NCBI GenBank assembly: GCA_913009895.1 | Contig: CAJVXY010000016.1 | Span: forward strand, 1-61,353 | From: an uncultured Acidiferrobacteraceae bacterium | GTDB lineage: Bacteria > Pseudomonadota > Gammaproteobacteria > Acidiferrobacterales > SZUA-150 | Direction of reading: 5' to 3' | DNA length: 61,353 bases | In this document: in pieces, positions 19,022 to 28,972 of the stretch | How positions within the stretch are numbered: the first letter of the stretch is position 1 | Layout: every line of letters begins with the position of its first letter | The notes under the pieces: model-generated | The model's input: only the letters and a program-made list of their open reading frames with translations | Databases searched by the model: none | What the model was told of the DNA's origin: nothing | Translations under genes and position numbers: made by a program

Positions 19022-19078
19022 TGTCGCTTGAGTCTTATGCCCCTTAAATTATTTTAGCCTAATTTAGCTTAATGCTGA

Positions 19079-19945
19079 TTAATCCTGATTTATGATGGCG
19101 ATCATTAATTTAGCCGCGTTCGAAATTGTACGCTGTTTATGCCAAACGATACCCAGCTGTCTTTCAATTGCCATATCCTTAATTTGGACCACTTTCAGGC
19201 TATCGTCAATCATGGTTTCGGGCAGGGCTGTCCAGCCAAGCCCGACGGTCGTCAACATTTTTAATACTTCCAGGTAGTTAGTCGCGATAGCCACCTCGAT
19301 TTGTTTGGCGTGGTGGCCGAATACTTTTAAGATAATCTCACGGGTCACGGTGCCCGGCCCGGGTAAAATCGCCGCATGGGCCAGTAAGTTTTTTTTAGTG
19401 ATTACGCCAGCTTGCGCCAAAGGATGGTCAGGCGCCACGACAATTTGCAACGCGTCGTGCCAGACGGGCTGCATTACCAGGGCCTTGTTTGCCTGTTCTG
19501 GCAGGGTGACAATGGCCAGTTCTATGGCTCCCTGGGCGACGGCATTACATGCCTGCTCAGAATCCATAAATTTCAGGTCCAGCTCAATGTTCGGATGATG
19601 TTGATTGAGGTGGCGCAGGGCGACCGGCAGCCTGTGCAGGCCAATGTGGTGGCTGGTGGCAATGTGCAGGGGACCACTGATGACGGAATCAAGATTGTTA
19701 ATGCTGGTCTTGATATCTGCCAGTTCCAGCAGTATGGATTTGCCCCGCTTAGCCAGTGTTTGTCCGGCCTCTGTCAGGGTGATTTTGCGACCAATACGAT
19801 CGAATAAACGGGTACCCATCTCGTTCTCCAGGGCGTTTATGCGTTTGCTGATGGCTGGTTGGGTAACATGCATTTGCTCGGCTGCCCTGGAAAACGAGTC
19901 CAGTTCAGTGACGGCCAAAAACGTTTCCAGGTCTGTAATATCCAT
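19079..19945 (-). CDS. LysR-type regulator divergent from leuC
   Basis: The 288-residue protein carries a canonical LysR HTH at residues 1-60 (SFSRAAEQMHVTQPAISKRI) and a full substrate-binding domain (GPLHIATSHHIGLHRLP, ELAIVTLP). It belongs to the CysB/CbbR-like broad group. A LysR gene placed head to head with leuC is common in gammaproteobacteria, and it could regulate the leucine operon; the co-inducer is unknown. The 165-base divergent region holds A/T-rich sequence compatible with both promoters. No leu leader peptide was found. Confidence 0.92.
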   Translation of the reverse strand: MDITDLETFLAVTELDSFSRAAEQMHVTQPAISKRINALENEMGTRLFDRIGRKITLTEAGQTLAKRGKSILLELADIKTSINNLDSVISGPLHIATSHHIGLHRLPVALRHLNQHHPNIELDLKFMDSEQACNAVAQGAIELAIVTLPEQANKALVMQPVWHDALQIVVAPDHPLAQAGVITKKNLLAHAAILPGPGTVTREIILKVFGHHAKQIEVAIATNYLEVLKMLTTVGLGWTALPETMIDDSLKVVQIKDMAIERQLGIVWHKQRTISNAAKLMIAIINQD

Positions 19946-20110
19946 AAACTTGCTCCTGCGCTTTATTTACCGGGGTTTATGATATAAAAACGCTATTATT
20001 CATTCCAATTAGGAATATACATCATAATTAATATGAATTGGAGTTATTAATAAACTTGCAGTAATCTAGCCGTAATATTAAGCAATACTGGATTTTGACA
20101 GGGCTAAAAA

Positions 20111-21514
20111 ATGGCAGGCAAAACTTTATATGACAAACTCTGGGACAGTCATGTGGTCCGACAGGATGAGCATGGCACTTGTTTGCTCTATATAGACAGG
20201 CACTTGATCCACGAGGTGACCTCGCCCCAGGCATTTGAAGGGCTGCGGCTGGCCAACAGGAACCCCTGGCGGCTCGATACCAACCTGGCCGTTGCTGATC
20301 ACAACGTGCCCACGACCCATCGAGATCAAGGCATCGCTGATCCGGTTTCCCGGTTACAGGTTGAGACCCTGGATCAAAACTGTGCCGAGTTTGGCATTAC
20401 CGAGTTCCAGATGAACGACAATCGCCAGGGTATTGTCCACGTGATTGGCCCGGAACAAGGGGCAACATTGCCGGGGATGACCCTCGTTTGTGGTGACTCC
20501 CATACCTCTACCCACGGTGCGCTGGGGGCACTTGCCTTTGGTATTGGGACCTCCGAGGTGGAACATGTATTGGCAACCCAATGCCTGATTCAGCAGAAGT
20601 CAAAATCCATGCTCATTAGAATAAATGGCCAGGTGGGCGCGGGTGTGACCGCCAAGGATATGGTGCTCGCCATTATCGGCAGAATTGGCACCGCGGGCGG
20701 TACGGGTTACACCATCGAATTTGCCGGCAAGGCCATAGCAGATCTTTCTATCGAGGGGCGCATGACGGTTTGTAATATGACCATTGAAGCGGGTGCCCGG
20801 GCCGGCTTGATCGCTGTGGATGACAAGACAATAGACTATATCAAGGGACGACCTTTTGCGCCGGCCGGTGAATTATGGGAGCAAGCGGTGACCTCGTGGC
20901 GGAGTTTATCAAGTGATGCCGATGCAGAATTTGATCAAGTAATAGAAATTGATGCTGCTGGAATATCGCCACAAGTCACCTGGGGTACTTCCCCGGAAAT
21001 GGTAACCTCGATTAATGGCAACGTGCCTGACCCATCGGCAGAAAAAGATCCGGTCAAGCGTGCGGCCATGAAGCAGGCGCTGGTTTATATGGATCTCAGC
21101 CCTGACCAGGCCATGACAGATATCCAGCTCGACAAGGTGTTTATTGGGTCGTGTACCAATTCAAGAATTGAGGATATGCGGGCAGCGGCGGCAATCGCAA
21201 AAGGACGACAGGTGGCGGGTAATATTAAACTGGCCATGGTGGTGCCCGGTTCTGGTCTGGTTAAGGCTCAGGCCGAGGCCGAAGGCCTGGATCGAATTTT
21301 TACTGCAGCGGGTTTTGAATGGCGGGACCCGGGATGTTCAATGTGCCTGGCCATGAATGCCGATCGACTGGAGCCGGGCGAACGTTGCGCCTCGACTTCC
21401 AATCGAAATTTTGAGGGTCGCCAGGGGCAGGGGGGTCGCACCCATTTAGTCAGCCCGGCCATGGCTGCAGCCGCTGCTATCGCGGGTAACTTTGTTGATG
21501 TAAGAGGCTGGTGA
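20111..21514 (+). CDS. leuC: 3-isopropylmalate dehydratase large subunit
   Basis: LeuC with LeuD isomerises 2-isopropylmalate to 3-isopropylmalate. The 467-residue protein has the aconitase-fold cluster ligands: Cys in [14 protein letters not shown] and the pair in [11 protein letters not shown], which bind the [4Fe-4S] cluster. [20 protein letters not shown] is another family signature. It heads leuC-leuD-leuB-asd. The gap to leuD holds one copy of the hairpin repeat family. Confidence 0.98.
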   Translation: MAGKTLYDKLWDSHVVRQDEHGTCLLYIDRHLIHEVTSPQAFEGLRLANRNPWRLDTNLAVADHNVPTTHRDQGIADPVSRLQVETLDQNCAEFGITEFQMNDNRQGIVHVIGPEQGATLPGMTLVCGDSHTSTHGALGALAFGIGTSEVEHVLATQCLIQQKSKSMLIRINGQVGAGVTAKDMVLAIIGRIGTAGGTGYTIEFAGKAIADLSIEGRMTVCNMTIEAGARAGLIAVDDKTIDYIKGRPFAPAGELWEQAVTSWRSLSSDADAEFDQVIEIDAAGISPQVTWGTSPEMVTSINGNVPDPSAEKDPVKRAAMKQALVYMDLSPDQAMTDIQLDKVFIGSCTNSRIEDMRAAAAIAKGRQVAGNIKLAMVVPGSGLVKAQAEAEGLDRIFTAAGFEWRDPGCSMCLAMNADRLEPGERCASTSNRNFEGRQGQGGRTHLVSPAMAAAAAIAGNFVDVRGW

Positions 21515-21532
21515 TTTAAAGTAAAAATCTTT

Positions 21533-21614
21533 AGACAGGATTTACAAGATTAACGGGATTAATAAAGAGAATGCCTTCTTTAAAAAAATCTTGCAAATCA
21601 TGTTAATCCTGTCT
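21533..21614. repeat. AGGATTA hairpin repeat, copy 1 (leuC-leuD gap)
   Basis: An ~82-base element with inverted ends (AGACAGGATT ... AATCCTGTCT). The left arm is a diverged three-fold iteration of the nine-base unit ACAGGATTA; the right arm is its complement. This copy is less perfect than copies 2 to 4. It would form a long RNA hairpin between the two coding regions. Confidence 0.85.
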
Positions 21615-21645
21615 GTTCTTTGTTTTTGAATTAGAGTTTCAAATT

Positions 21646-22284
21646 ATGGAAAAATTTATCAAACTAGCCGGGATTGTGTTACCCCTTGACCGGGCCAATG
21701 TGGATACCGATGCCATTATTCCAAAACAATTTCTGAAATCCATCAAGCGCAGTGGTTTTGGGCCAAATCTTTTTGATCAATGGCGCTACCTTGATCAGGG
21801 TGAACCGGGTATGGATAACAGCAAGCGTCAAATAAATCCTGATTTTATCCTGAACCAGGCGCGTTTCCAGGGAGCCAGTATTTTATTGGCCCGGGATAAT
21901 TTTGGTTGTGGTTCGTCCCGGGAACACGCCCCCTGGGCTTTGCTCGATTATGGATTTAACGTCATTATCGCACCCGGTTTTGCAGATATTTTTTATAATA
22001 ATTGTTTTAAGAACGGTATTTTGCCAATTAAGTTGCCTGAAAAAGTTGTACAAAAGTTGTTTGAGCAGTCGGTCGAACCCGGTTACCAGCTGGAAGTTGA
22101 TTTACCGCAACAACTTATAACCTTGCCGGACGGTGAAACACTCAGCTTTGAGATTGACGGATTTCGTAAACATTGTTTAGTTAATGGGCTGGACGATATT
22201 GGTCTGACACTAGAGCATGTAAAGCAGATTAAAGAATATGAAAACAAGCGCAAAAAACAAGCGCCGTGGTTGTTTGAAAAATAA
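21646..22284 (+). CDS. leuD: 3-isopropylmalate dehydratase small subunit
   Basis: A 212-residue LeuD. It begins with the family signature [19 protein letters not shown] and has the swivel-domain motif [13 protein letters not shown], then [18 protein letters not shown]. It completes the LeuCD isomerase active site. The start ATG lacks a strong Shine-Dalgarno match (TTTCAAATT before it), so translation may rely on the intergenic RNA structure or a weak site. Confidence 0.98.
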   Translation: MEKFIKLAGIVLPLDRANVDTDAIIPKQFLKSIKRSGFGPNLFDQWRYLDQGEPGMDNSKRQINPDFILNQARFQGASILLARDNFGCGSSREHAPWALLDYGFNVIIAPGFADIFYNNCFKNGILPIKLPEKVVQKLFEQSVEPGYQLEVDLPQQLITLPDGETLSFEIDGFRKHCLVNGLDDIGLTLEHVKQIKEYENKRKKQAPWLFEK

Positions 22285-22297
22285 TTGAGATCTTAAT

Positions 22298-22376
22298 GGA
22301 CAGGATTAACAGGATACACAGGATTAAAAAATGTTTCTTTAGGATTAAAATCTCGTGAATCCTGTTATTCCTGTCA
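22298..22376. repeat. AGGATTA hairpin repeat, copy 2 (leuD-leuB gap)
   Basis: Left arm GGACAGGATTAACAGGATA followed by CACAGGATTA; right arm AATCCTGTTATTCCTGTC. The loop contains AAAAAATGTTTCTTT, shared with copies 3 and 4, so the whole element, not just the arms, is repeated. Confidence 0.9.
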
Positions 22377-22431
22377 GAGATTATTAATGAATTTTAATTT
22401 AGAAAAAATGAATAATTATAATTTAGTAAAC

Positions 22432-22500
22432 GTAGGGCGGGCACCGCCCACCGAAAAAAAGGAATGAACAACAGCAAATGGTGGGCAATGCCCGCCCTAC
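22432..22500. repeat. GTAGGGCGGGCA hairpin repeat (MITE- or REP-like)
   Basis: A 69-base element whose 21-base ends are inverted copies (GTAGGGCGGGCA... and ...TGCCCGCCCTAC) with two mismatches. Each end is itself partly self-complementary (GGGCGG / CCGCCC). This GC-rich design recurs in intergenic regions of many environmental proteobacteria. It lies between copies 2 and 3 of the AGGATTA repeat and is directly followed by CTGTCTAATAGACAG. Confidence 0.85.
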
Positions 22501-22508
22501 CTGTCTAA

Positions 22509-22589
22509 TAGACAGGATTAACAGGATACACAGGATTAAAAAATGTTTCTTTTGGTTTAACATCCCGTAAATCTTGTTAATCTTGTCTA
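22509..22589. repeat. AGGATTA hairpin repeat, copy 3 (leuD-leuB gap)
   Basis: Left arm TAGACAGGATTAACAGGATA plus CACAGGATTA, identical to copy 2 in the first 30 bases; right arm ATCTTGTTAATCTTGTCTA, slightly decayed. The loop again has AAAAAATGTTTCTTT. It lies 24 bases before the leuB start. Confidence 0.9.
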
Positions 22590-22613
22590 AAATTATTTTA
22601 AAAATATTTAATT

Positions 22614-23696
22614 ATGACTAAAAAAATATGTATCTTACCGGGTGATGGCATTGGCCCGGAAATCATAACCGAGGCAGTGAAGTTGCTTGATAAACTACGA
22701 TCTGATTTTGGTCTTGATGCCGTTTTGGAGCATGCCAATGTCGGCGGCACTGCCTATGATCAAACCGGCAAACCCTTGCCAGAAGCCACCCTTGCGTTGG
22801 CCCAGTCAGCTGATGCCGTTTTGTTGGGGGCAGTAGGCGGGCCAAAATGGGACGCGTTAGAGCCTGCATTTAGAGCCGAAAAGGCACTATTGGGATTGCG
22901 CGCCGAATTAAAACTGTTCTCAAATTTACGGCCAGCGGTGTTGTACCCGCAATTAGCCGACGCCTCTACCTTAAAGCCAGAGGTGGTGGCCGGGCTTGAT
23001 ATCATGATTGTTCGGGAACTGACTGGGGGCATTTATTTTGGTGAACCCCGTGGTGTCCGCGAGCTCGACAGCGGTGAGAAGCAGGCTTACAACACCCTGG
23101 TTTATTCGGAATCCGAAATTGAACGCATTGCCCGCTCGGCTTTTGAAATCGCCATGAAGCGCAACAAACAATTATGTTCTGTTGATAAGGCCAATGTCCT
23201 GGAGTCCACGCGTTTGTGGCGTGACGTAGTAACCAGAGTGGCCAGTGACTATCCGGATGTCACCCTCGAACACATGTATGTGGATAACGCTGCCATGCAA
23301 TTAGTGCGGGCACCAAAACAGTTTGATGTCATTGTCACCACCAATATGTTTGGCGATATTCTGTCTGATTGCGCGGCCATGTTAACCGGTTCTATTGGCA
23401 TGTTGCCGTCCGCTTCCCTGGATAAAAATGGCAAGGGCATGTATGAACCCATTCATGGTTCGGCGCCTGATATTGCCGGCAAAGGCCTGGCAAATCCGTT
23501 GGCAACCATTTTATCGGTGGCCATGATGATGCGTTATACGCTCAATGAATTGGCCCTGGCCGAGATGATAGAGCACGCTGTGGCCCAGGTGCTGGATCAG
23601 GGACTGCGTACTCCGGATATCATGAGTGACGGTAAAACTGAAATTGGCACGGCCGAAATGGGTGACGCGGTTATCAAGGCCATGAAAAAAATATAG
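22614..23696 (+). CDS. leuB: 3-isopropylmalate dehydrogenase
   Basis: The 360-residue LeuB oxidises and decarboxylates 3-isopropylmalate to 2-ketoisocaproate with NAD. Conserved parts are [10 protein letters not shown] at the start, the substrate-binding Arg/Tyr region [27 protein letters not shown], the metal-binding DNAAMQL and NMFGDILSD segments, and the NAD-binding [15 protein letters not shown]. Length and order are standard. Confidence 0.98.
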   Translation: MTKKICILPGDGIGPEIITEAVKLLDKLRSDFGLDAVLEHANVGGTAYDQTGKPLPEATLALAQSADAVLLGAVGGPKWDALEPAFRAEKALLGLRAELKLFSNLRPAVLYPQLADASTLKPEVVAGLDIMIVRELTGGIYFGEPRGVRELDSGEKQAYNTLVYSESEIERIARSAFEIAMKRNKQLCSVDKANVLESTRLWRDVVTRVASDYPDVTLEHMYVDNAAMQLVRAPKQFDVIVTTNMFGDILSDCAAMLTGSIGMLPSASLDKNGKGMYEPIHGSAPDIAGKGLANPLATILSVAMMMRYTLNELALAEMIEHAVAQVLDQGLRTPDIMSDGKTEIGTAEMGDAVIKAMKKI

Positions 23697-23711
23697 ATCT
23701 AAAAACCAGAA

Positions 23712-23795
23712 TGGACAGGATTAACAGGATTGTCAGGATTAAGAAAAAATGTTTCCCTTGATTTTAAATCCTGACAATCCTGTTAATCCTGTCTA
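23712..23795. repeat. AGGATTA hairpin repeat, copy 4 (leuB-asd gap)
   Basis: The best-preserved copy: the left arm starting at 23714 and the right arm ending at 23793 are complementary over 27 bases without mismatch (GACAGGATTAACAGGATTGT... / ...ACAATCCTGTTAATCCTGTC). The loop holds AAAAAATGTTTC. It lies between leuB and asd and would make a very stable RNA hairpin. Confidence 0.92.
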
Positions 23796-23841
23796 AATTT
23801 CTTTTGATATAGTTAGTCAATATATTTAACGAGGAAAAACA

Positions 23842-24954
23842 GTGAAAAGAGTAGGTTTAATCGGTTGGCGCGGCATGGTGGGTTCTGTGTTAATGCAACG
23901 CATGCGGGCAGAAAATGACTTTGCTGAATTTGAGCCAGTTTTTTTTAGCACCTCGCAAGCGGGTGCAGCCGGTCCTGCCATTGGCAAGGACGTGCCTACC
24001 TTGAAAGACGCCAAAGATGTTGGTTCCCTGAAATCCATGGACATCATTATTTCGTGCCAGGGCGGTGATTACACAAAAGAAATGTATCCGGCACTTCGGG
24101 CAGCCGGCTGGACTGGATACTGGATTGATGCCGCTTCTACTTTACGTATGGAGAAGAACAGTGTCATTGTCCTTGATCCGGTTAACCTGTCTGTTATTGA
24201 GCAGGCCATCGCAAGCGGGACCAGAGATTTTATTGGCGGCAATTGCACGGTCAGCTTAATGTTAATGGCCATTGGCGGCTTGTTCCGGGAAAACCTGGTT
24301 GAGTGGGTCGCGCCCATGACTTACCAGGCGGCTTCTGGTTCGGGCGCCCGGAATATGCGTGAGCTCATCCAGCAAATGGGCAGCTTGCGGGATTGTGTGG
24401 CTGACAAGCTCGATGATCCTGCCAGCGCTATTCTGGATATTGATAAAAAAGTGACCGCAACCATGCGTGGTGAAACCTTTCCCGTGGATCATTTTGGTGT
24501 GCCACTGGCTGGCAGCCTGATACCCTGGATTGATACAAAGTTGGATTCCGGGCAAAGCCGTGAAGAATGGAAGGCCCAGGCTGAAACAAATAAAATTCTT
24601 GGATTGGAAAACCAGCCTGTTCCCATTGACGGGATTTGTGTGCGCATTGGCGCCATGCGTTGTCACAGCCAGGCCCTGACAATCAAGCTCAAAAAAGATA
24701 TCCCGCTTGATGAAATCGAGGATGTCCTGGCTAATGCCAATGATTGGGTTGATGTCATCACCAATGACCCGGCCGCCAGCGCCCAAAAACTTACGCCGGC
24801 AGCAGTAACTGGCACATTACGAGTGCCGGTGGGCCGATTACGAAAGTTGACCATGGGTGCTGATTATCTTGGTGCCTTTACCGTGGGGGATCAGTTACTT
24901 TGGGGCGCCGCCGAACCACTACGACGTATGTTGAGAATCCTGTTGTCGCGCTAG
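23842..24954 (+). CDS. asd: Aspartate-semialdehyde dehydrogenase
   Basis: A 370-residue Asd of the gram-negative long type, reducing aspartyl phosphate to aspartate semialdehyde for lysine, threonine, methionine and cell-wall diaminopimelate. It starts at GTG 23842, five bases after GAGGAAAA. Landmarks: NADP loop [18 protein letters not shown], catalytic Cys135 in [12 protein letters not shown], and AAGSGARN-like [12 protein letters not shown]. It closes the leu operon, as in Pseudomonas and relatives. Confidence 0.98.
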   Translation: MKRVGLIGWRGMVGSVLMQRMRAENDFAEFEPVFFSTSQAGAAGPAIGKDVPTLKDAKDVGSLKSMDIIISCQGGDYTKEMYPALRAAGWTGYWIDAASTLRMEKNSVIVLDPVNLSVIEQAIASGTRDFIGGNCTVSLMLMAIGGLFRENLVEWVAPMTYQAASGSGARNMRELIQQMGSLRDCVADKLDDPASAILDIDKKVTATMRGETFPVDHFGVPLAGSLIPWIDTKLDSGQSREEWKAQAETNKILGLENQPVPIDGICVRIGAMRCHSQALTIKLKKDIPLDEIEDVLANANDWVDVITNDPAASAQKLTPAAVTGTLRVPVGRLRKLTMGADYLGAFTVGDQLLWGAAEPLRRMLRILLSR

Positions 24955-25467
24955 ATATCAATACTAGTAAATCACCCGGGCGCTCATTACTATTCGCCGA
25001 CAAAATCTTCGTGTCAGATAAGCACATGTTTTGTGCTTGTATCGTAGATTGATATTGAACTTGTTGAATATTAGGGCTATATATTTACTGTATATCCGGG
25101 GCAGAGGATATGGGGTAGAAAGTTCGGGTCTCAAGGGAAGCTGCTTAGTACGTTTGTTAGCCAGTCAAAGAACAATTCACAATAAAATCAAATACTAAAG
25201 CGTCTAAACGCTAACCAGAAAACCTGAATAAAGTGCGATTTAGGCAGGGCGGCTTATGCCTTGAACTGAGCGGCTATACTCAAAGTGGAGCAGTAATAAC
25301 TACCTAAAATATTGGGTTTTTTTGGTAAAAAGCCATTTAACAGATATATTTACTTGTGATTTGTAAAGAGTATTACTACAATCATTACGTAACTCCTAGA
25401 CTTTAATAGTATTTTAATAATGTGATCCTTACATGATGACTCTAGAATCGATCCAGGTGTAGCTGGG
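24955..25467. other. asd-fimV intergenic region
   Basis: 513 bases with no gene I can support. It contains a small perfect hairpin (AGCACA-TGTTT-TGTGCT, about 25020-25036), which lacks a T-run and is not a clear terminator, and an A/T-rich section before 25430 that probably holds the fimV promoter. The word GGGTTTTTTTGG near 25314 follows no stem. Confidence 0.4.
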
Positions 25468-28400
25468 GTGACGAAGCGCAAATTCAGGAATTTTTCGGCC
25501 GGTCTTATGATCGGTCTTCTGGCGTGGCTGCCATCTTTAACCTTCGCAATTGGTCTTGGCCAGTTAAAGGTTAACTCTGCGCTTGATGAGCCCTTGAATG
25601 GTGAGATTCCTTTCACCTCATTGAACTCAGCTGAGAGAAGAAAACTGGATGTCAGGCTGGCTTCGCGTTCAGATTTTGCAGCGGCAGGCATTGATCGTTC
25701 GAATAGTCTGAGGGCTTTAGAATTCACAGTCGCAAAACGTGTTGATGGTCGTTACTTTTTACAAATAAGAACCGACGAGCCATTCCGGGAACCTTTTCTT
25801 CATGTATTAATCCATTTGCAATGGGCTGGCGGTCGGCTTATTCGTGAATTTACGGCACTAATTGATCCACCTTACCTGGCCGCTGGTAAACCTGCACCGA
25901 TTGACGCACCAACAACCGCAGCCATTTCCGAACCCGTAGAGACCCAGGTTGCCCAGGCCCAACCTGAGCCTGTATTTGTACCTGACGTTAAAGAGCCTGA
26001 ACCGACCCCGCAAGTTGAGTCAGCAGTTGAGTCCGCTGTTAGCCCGAAGGACAGTCAGACCGCGAAAGCTGAAACTGCTACTGAGTTAGCGCCCGAACCT
26101 TTGCCATTGGATGTTAGTAACGAACCTTTGTCAGATTTAGAATCTGGAAACCAGGTAATACTCGAGCCCGAGAGAAGCACAGGCGATGTCCTGACCGTTG
26201 ATAAGTCAGAGCAATTTGGCCCAGGTAGTGATTCTGCCGAACCCAGGATTGCGGCTTCAGGCTGGCCCGAAGATGAGATCGAGCCAGCACAACCTATTGT
26301 TGAAGAATTAAGAGATGAGCGACAAATAAAGACTGCTGAGAATGAGCTTGCCCTTGAGCCTGAGCTGGGTCTGGAGCCCGGGTTAGATTCAGGATCTGGC
26401 CAGGCCGATACCTTTGCAGGTGGAGAGGGCTTGATAGGGCCGGCCAGCAGTGGCGAAGAATTATTGTCTGGTGATTATGAGGTGGTCAGGGGAGATACCC
26501 TTTGGCAAATCGCTAAACAAGCGCGACCTGATGAGTCTGTCAGCATTGAACAAGTCGCTATGGCTATATTCAGGAATAACCAGCGCGCGTTCTTTGATGA
26601 CAACGTGAACAACCTGAAAGCCGGGAAAATATTAGCCCTCCCCGAGCCTGGTCAAATATCTACCACGGGACCGGCAGCGGCCCGCAGGGAATTTTTGGCA
26701 CAGTACAGTGTTTGGCAAGAATATAAACTCCAGATAGCTGGCGCACAAAATACGTTGCAAATGGATGAAGATACCGGCATTTCAATGGAAGCAGGCGGGG
26801 CTGAAGAGTCTGCAGTATCTGGTGGTGATAGTGCCCAGGCGCTTCTTGGTGGCGGACAACCAGATGAGCTCACGCCTATTACTACGGAAGAAGATACCGC
26901 AAGTATTATTACTGATGACACAAAACAGGCGCAAAGTGAAAAAGCAGAAATAGCTGGCGCTGGAAAAACAGATTCAAAAACGACTGTTGCGGGCAAAGAA
27001 TCATCAGATATCACACCCAAGCCTAGCGAGGGCATGCCAGCTGAAGACTTGTTGAAAATTGTCCGCTCGAAACAGGACAAGGAAACAACCCAGCAGGATA
27101 AGGCCGTGCCTGATAGTGAGTCTCGTGATCAGCAGAGTGCCAGCGAGAAAGCCGCACTGGCTGATAAGGTTGCCACACTAGAAGAATCCCTGGCTACAGC
27201 TGATCTTGCCAATGCCGAAGCTGAAAAACGTGCCGGTAGTGTTTCTGAACAATTAGATACACAGAAACGATTGATCGAATTAGAGAATCAGAATCTGGCC
27301 CAGGGGCAACCTGATCAGCAGGTTCAGCCCGACGATAATGCGGGTGCTGGCAGCACTGATGCATCTCAGGGCCAGGCAAAACCTGTTACCCCGGCAGTAC
27401 CTTCACCTCCCCAGAAAGGGTTTCTCGAAGAAATAATCGAAATGGTGACAAGTAGTTCGCTGTTACCAATGGTTGGCGGAGTTATTGCCCTTTTTGCAGG
27501 CATTGCGGGATTATTGATTGTTCGTCGCAGGAGAAGTGCGAATATTGAGTTTGAAGAAAGCATTCTCAATTCCCAGATTGACAGTGAAGGCACTTTGTCC
27601 ATGGACTCCGGTGATCAAAGCGAGAGTGGTGACACCTCATTCCTCAGTGATTTCAGTCAGGGCGGTATGGGCAATGTTAGTACTGATGAAGTGGATCCAG
27701 TGGCAGAAGCTGAAGTTTACCTGGCCTACGGTCGTGACGAACAAGCCGAGGAAATACTTAAAGATGCCATTATTAAAGAGCCTGCACGTCATGAGTTAAG
27801 AGAAAAACTATTAGAGGTTTACTCACAGAGAAATGACACGTCAGCTTTTGAAACAGTAGCAGAAGAGCTTTATGCGGCAATAGAAGGCAGAGGTGGCGAC
27901 CTTTGGGACAGGGTAGCGGCCATGGGTGCCAAGCTTAATCCGGCTAATCCAATGTTCGGAGGTGAGGGCGCGGGTATGGTTAATACCAGCGATACAGTGC
28001 CGCCAGGTGGGTTGGATACGGGAGAAACAACACATGTGAGTCTTGATGATTCTGGTGCGTTCGATTCGCCTACAGAAATGACCAGTGGAGACGTTTTCTC
28101 TGAAATAAGTGCCGATGAAACAGTCAAAGCGGATGCCATGGACTTTTCAATGGATGGCAGTCTTGATATTGGAGCAGATGATACGGCACCTGCTACTGAG
28201 AGCCCGACAACTGACGATGCCGGCGACGTGGATTTCAGTCTGTCCATGGGAGAAGACGCTGCCACAACACCTGCTGACGAAAGCAGTAGCCTCGATTTCA
28301 ATATGGGTGGTGCCACAGAAGACGCAGACGCTGATGGCGGTCTTGATCTCAGCATGGACGACACAGCGACGACAGACAGCGACGGTAGTAGCCTGGATTT

Positions 28401-28848
28401 CAATATGGGTGATGCCACAGACGATGTTGGCGGTGATAGTAGCAGCCTTGATTTTGGTCTTGATGATTCCACTACGGCTGAAGAGGGTGCCGGTGATGAA
28501 AATATCCAATGGGATGTGGACACAGCCGATGGCTCAGACGACTCAGAACTAGCATCTGAAAGTGCAGATGATGGCGGATTGGCTTTTGAAACTGACACAT
28601 CGGAAGCTGATTTGTCTGGTGATAGCAGTCTTGACATGATGGAATCAGAAGACAGTGAAGTCGCTGTTGCTGAAGGTGGCGGTGAACAGGAACAGTGGGA
28701 TGAGACCGCTACCAAGCTTGATCTTGCCCGGGCCTATATTGATATGGGTGATGCCGAGGGTGCGCGCAGCATACTTGACGAAGTACTGGCAGAAGGTAAT
28801 GACGATCAGAAGAAACAGGCAGCTGATTTAATGAGCCAAATTGCCTGA
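25468..28848 (+). CDS. fimV: FimV-like pilus assembly / polar hub protein
   Basis: The 1126-residue protein starts at a GTG with a basic signal peptide followed by LGQLKVNSALDEPLNGEI, the FimV N-terminal signature. Order: periplasmic FimV domain (~25-140), Pro/Glu-rich linker, LysM domain (~336-391, EVVRGDTLWQIAKQ), coiled-coil-rich region, one membrane helix (~667-685, then RRRR), an acidic cytoplasmic region with repeated SLDFNMG units, and the C-terminal helical FimV domain (~1078-1126, LDLARAYIDMGDAEGARSIL). FimV supports type IV pili, twitching and polar localisation. truA, which often follows fimV, is absent here. Confidence 0.92.
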   Translation: MTKRKFRNFSAGLMIGLLAWLPSLTFAIGLGQLKVNSALDEPLNGEIPFTSLNSAERRKLDVRLASRSDFAAAGIDRSNSLRALEFTVAKRVDGRYFLQIRTDEPFREPFLHVLIHLQWAGGRLIREFTALIDPPYLAAGKPAPIDAPTTAAISEPVETQVAQAQPEPVFVPDVKEPEPTPQVESAVESAVSPKDSQTAKAETATELAPEPLPLDVSNEPLSDLESGNQVILEPERSTGDVLTVDKSEQFGPGSDSAEPRIAASGWPEDEIEPAQPIVEELRDERQIKTAENELALEPELGLEPGLDSGSGQADTFAGGEGLIGPASSGEELLSGDYEVVRGDTLWQIAKQARPDESVSIEQVAMAIFRNNQRAFFDDNVNNLKAGKILALPEPGQISTTGPAAARREFLAQYSVWQEYKLQIAGAQNTLQMDEDTGISMEAGGAEESAVSGGDSAQALLGGGQPDELTPITTEEDTASIITDDTKQAQSEKAEIAGAGKTDSKTTVAGKESSDITPKPSEGMPAEDLLKIVRSKQDKETTQQDKAVPDSESRDQQSASEKAALADKVATLEESLATADLANAEAEKRAGSVSEQLDTQKRLIELENQNLAQGQPDQQVQPDDNAGAGSTDASQGQAKPVTPAVPSPPQKGFLEEIIEMVTSSSLLPMVGGVIALFAGIAGLLIVRRRRSANIEFEESILNSQIDSEGTLSMDSGDQSESGDTSFLSDFSQGGMGNVSTDEVDPVAEAEVYLAYGRDEQAEEILKDAIIKEPARHELREKLLEVYSQRNDTSAFETVAEELYAAIEGRGGDLWDRVAAMGAKLNPANPMFGGEGAGMVNTSDTVPPGGLDTGETTHVSLDDSGAFDSPTEMTSGDVFSEISADETVKADAMDFSMDGSLDIGADDTAPATESPTTDDAGDVDFSLSMGEDAATTPADESSSLDFNMGGATEDADADGGLDLSMDDTATTDSDGSSLDFNMGDATDDVGGDSSSLDFGLDDSTTAEEGAGDENIQWDVDTADGSDDSELASESADDGGLAFETDTSEADLSGDSSLDMMESEDSEVAVAEGGGEQEQWDETATKLDLARAYIDMGDAEGARSILDEVLAEGNDDQKKQAADLMSQIA

Positions 28849-28972
28849 CAGATGATATAACGAGTCGTACCGAGCGAAACTTTTCCACGCAGCCTCTCCC
28901 CTTCCTGGGAAGACTAATCAAACTCTCTTTTATTGGCCTGGTGTAAAAAAATATTTACTGTTAAAACAGCAG

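Noticed and set aside
20000-20110. Leucine leader peptide or attenuator before leuC
   Set aside because: No Leu-rich short frame or paired terminator/antiterminator stems were seen.
21533-23795. CRISPR array in the leu operon
   Set aside because: The repeats are inverted within each element, irregularly spaced, and separated by whole genes, not by short unique spacers.
27870-28715. 281-codon open frame antisense to fimV
   Set aside because: It arises from the Asp/Ser repeats of the acidic FimV region and gives a Ser/Val/Ala-rich artefact.
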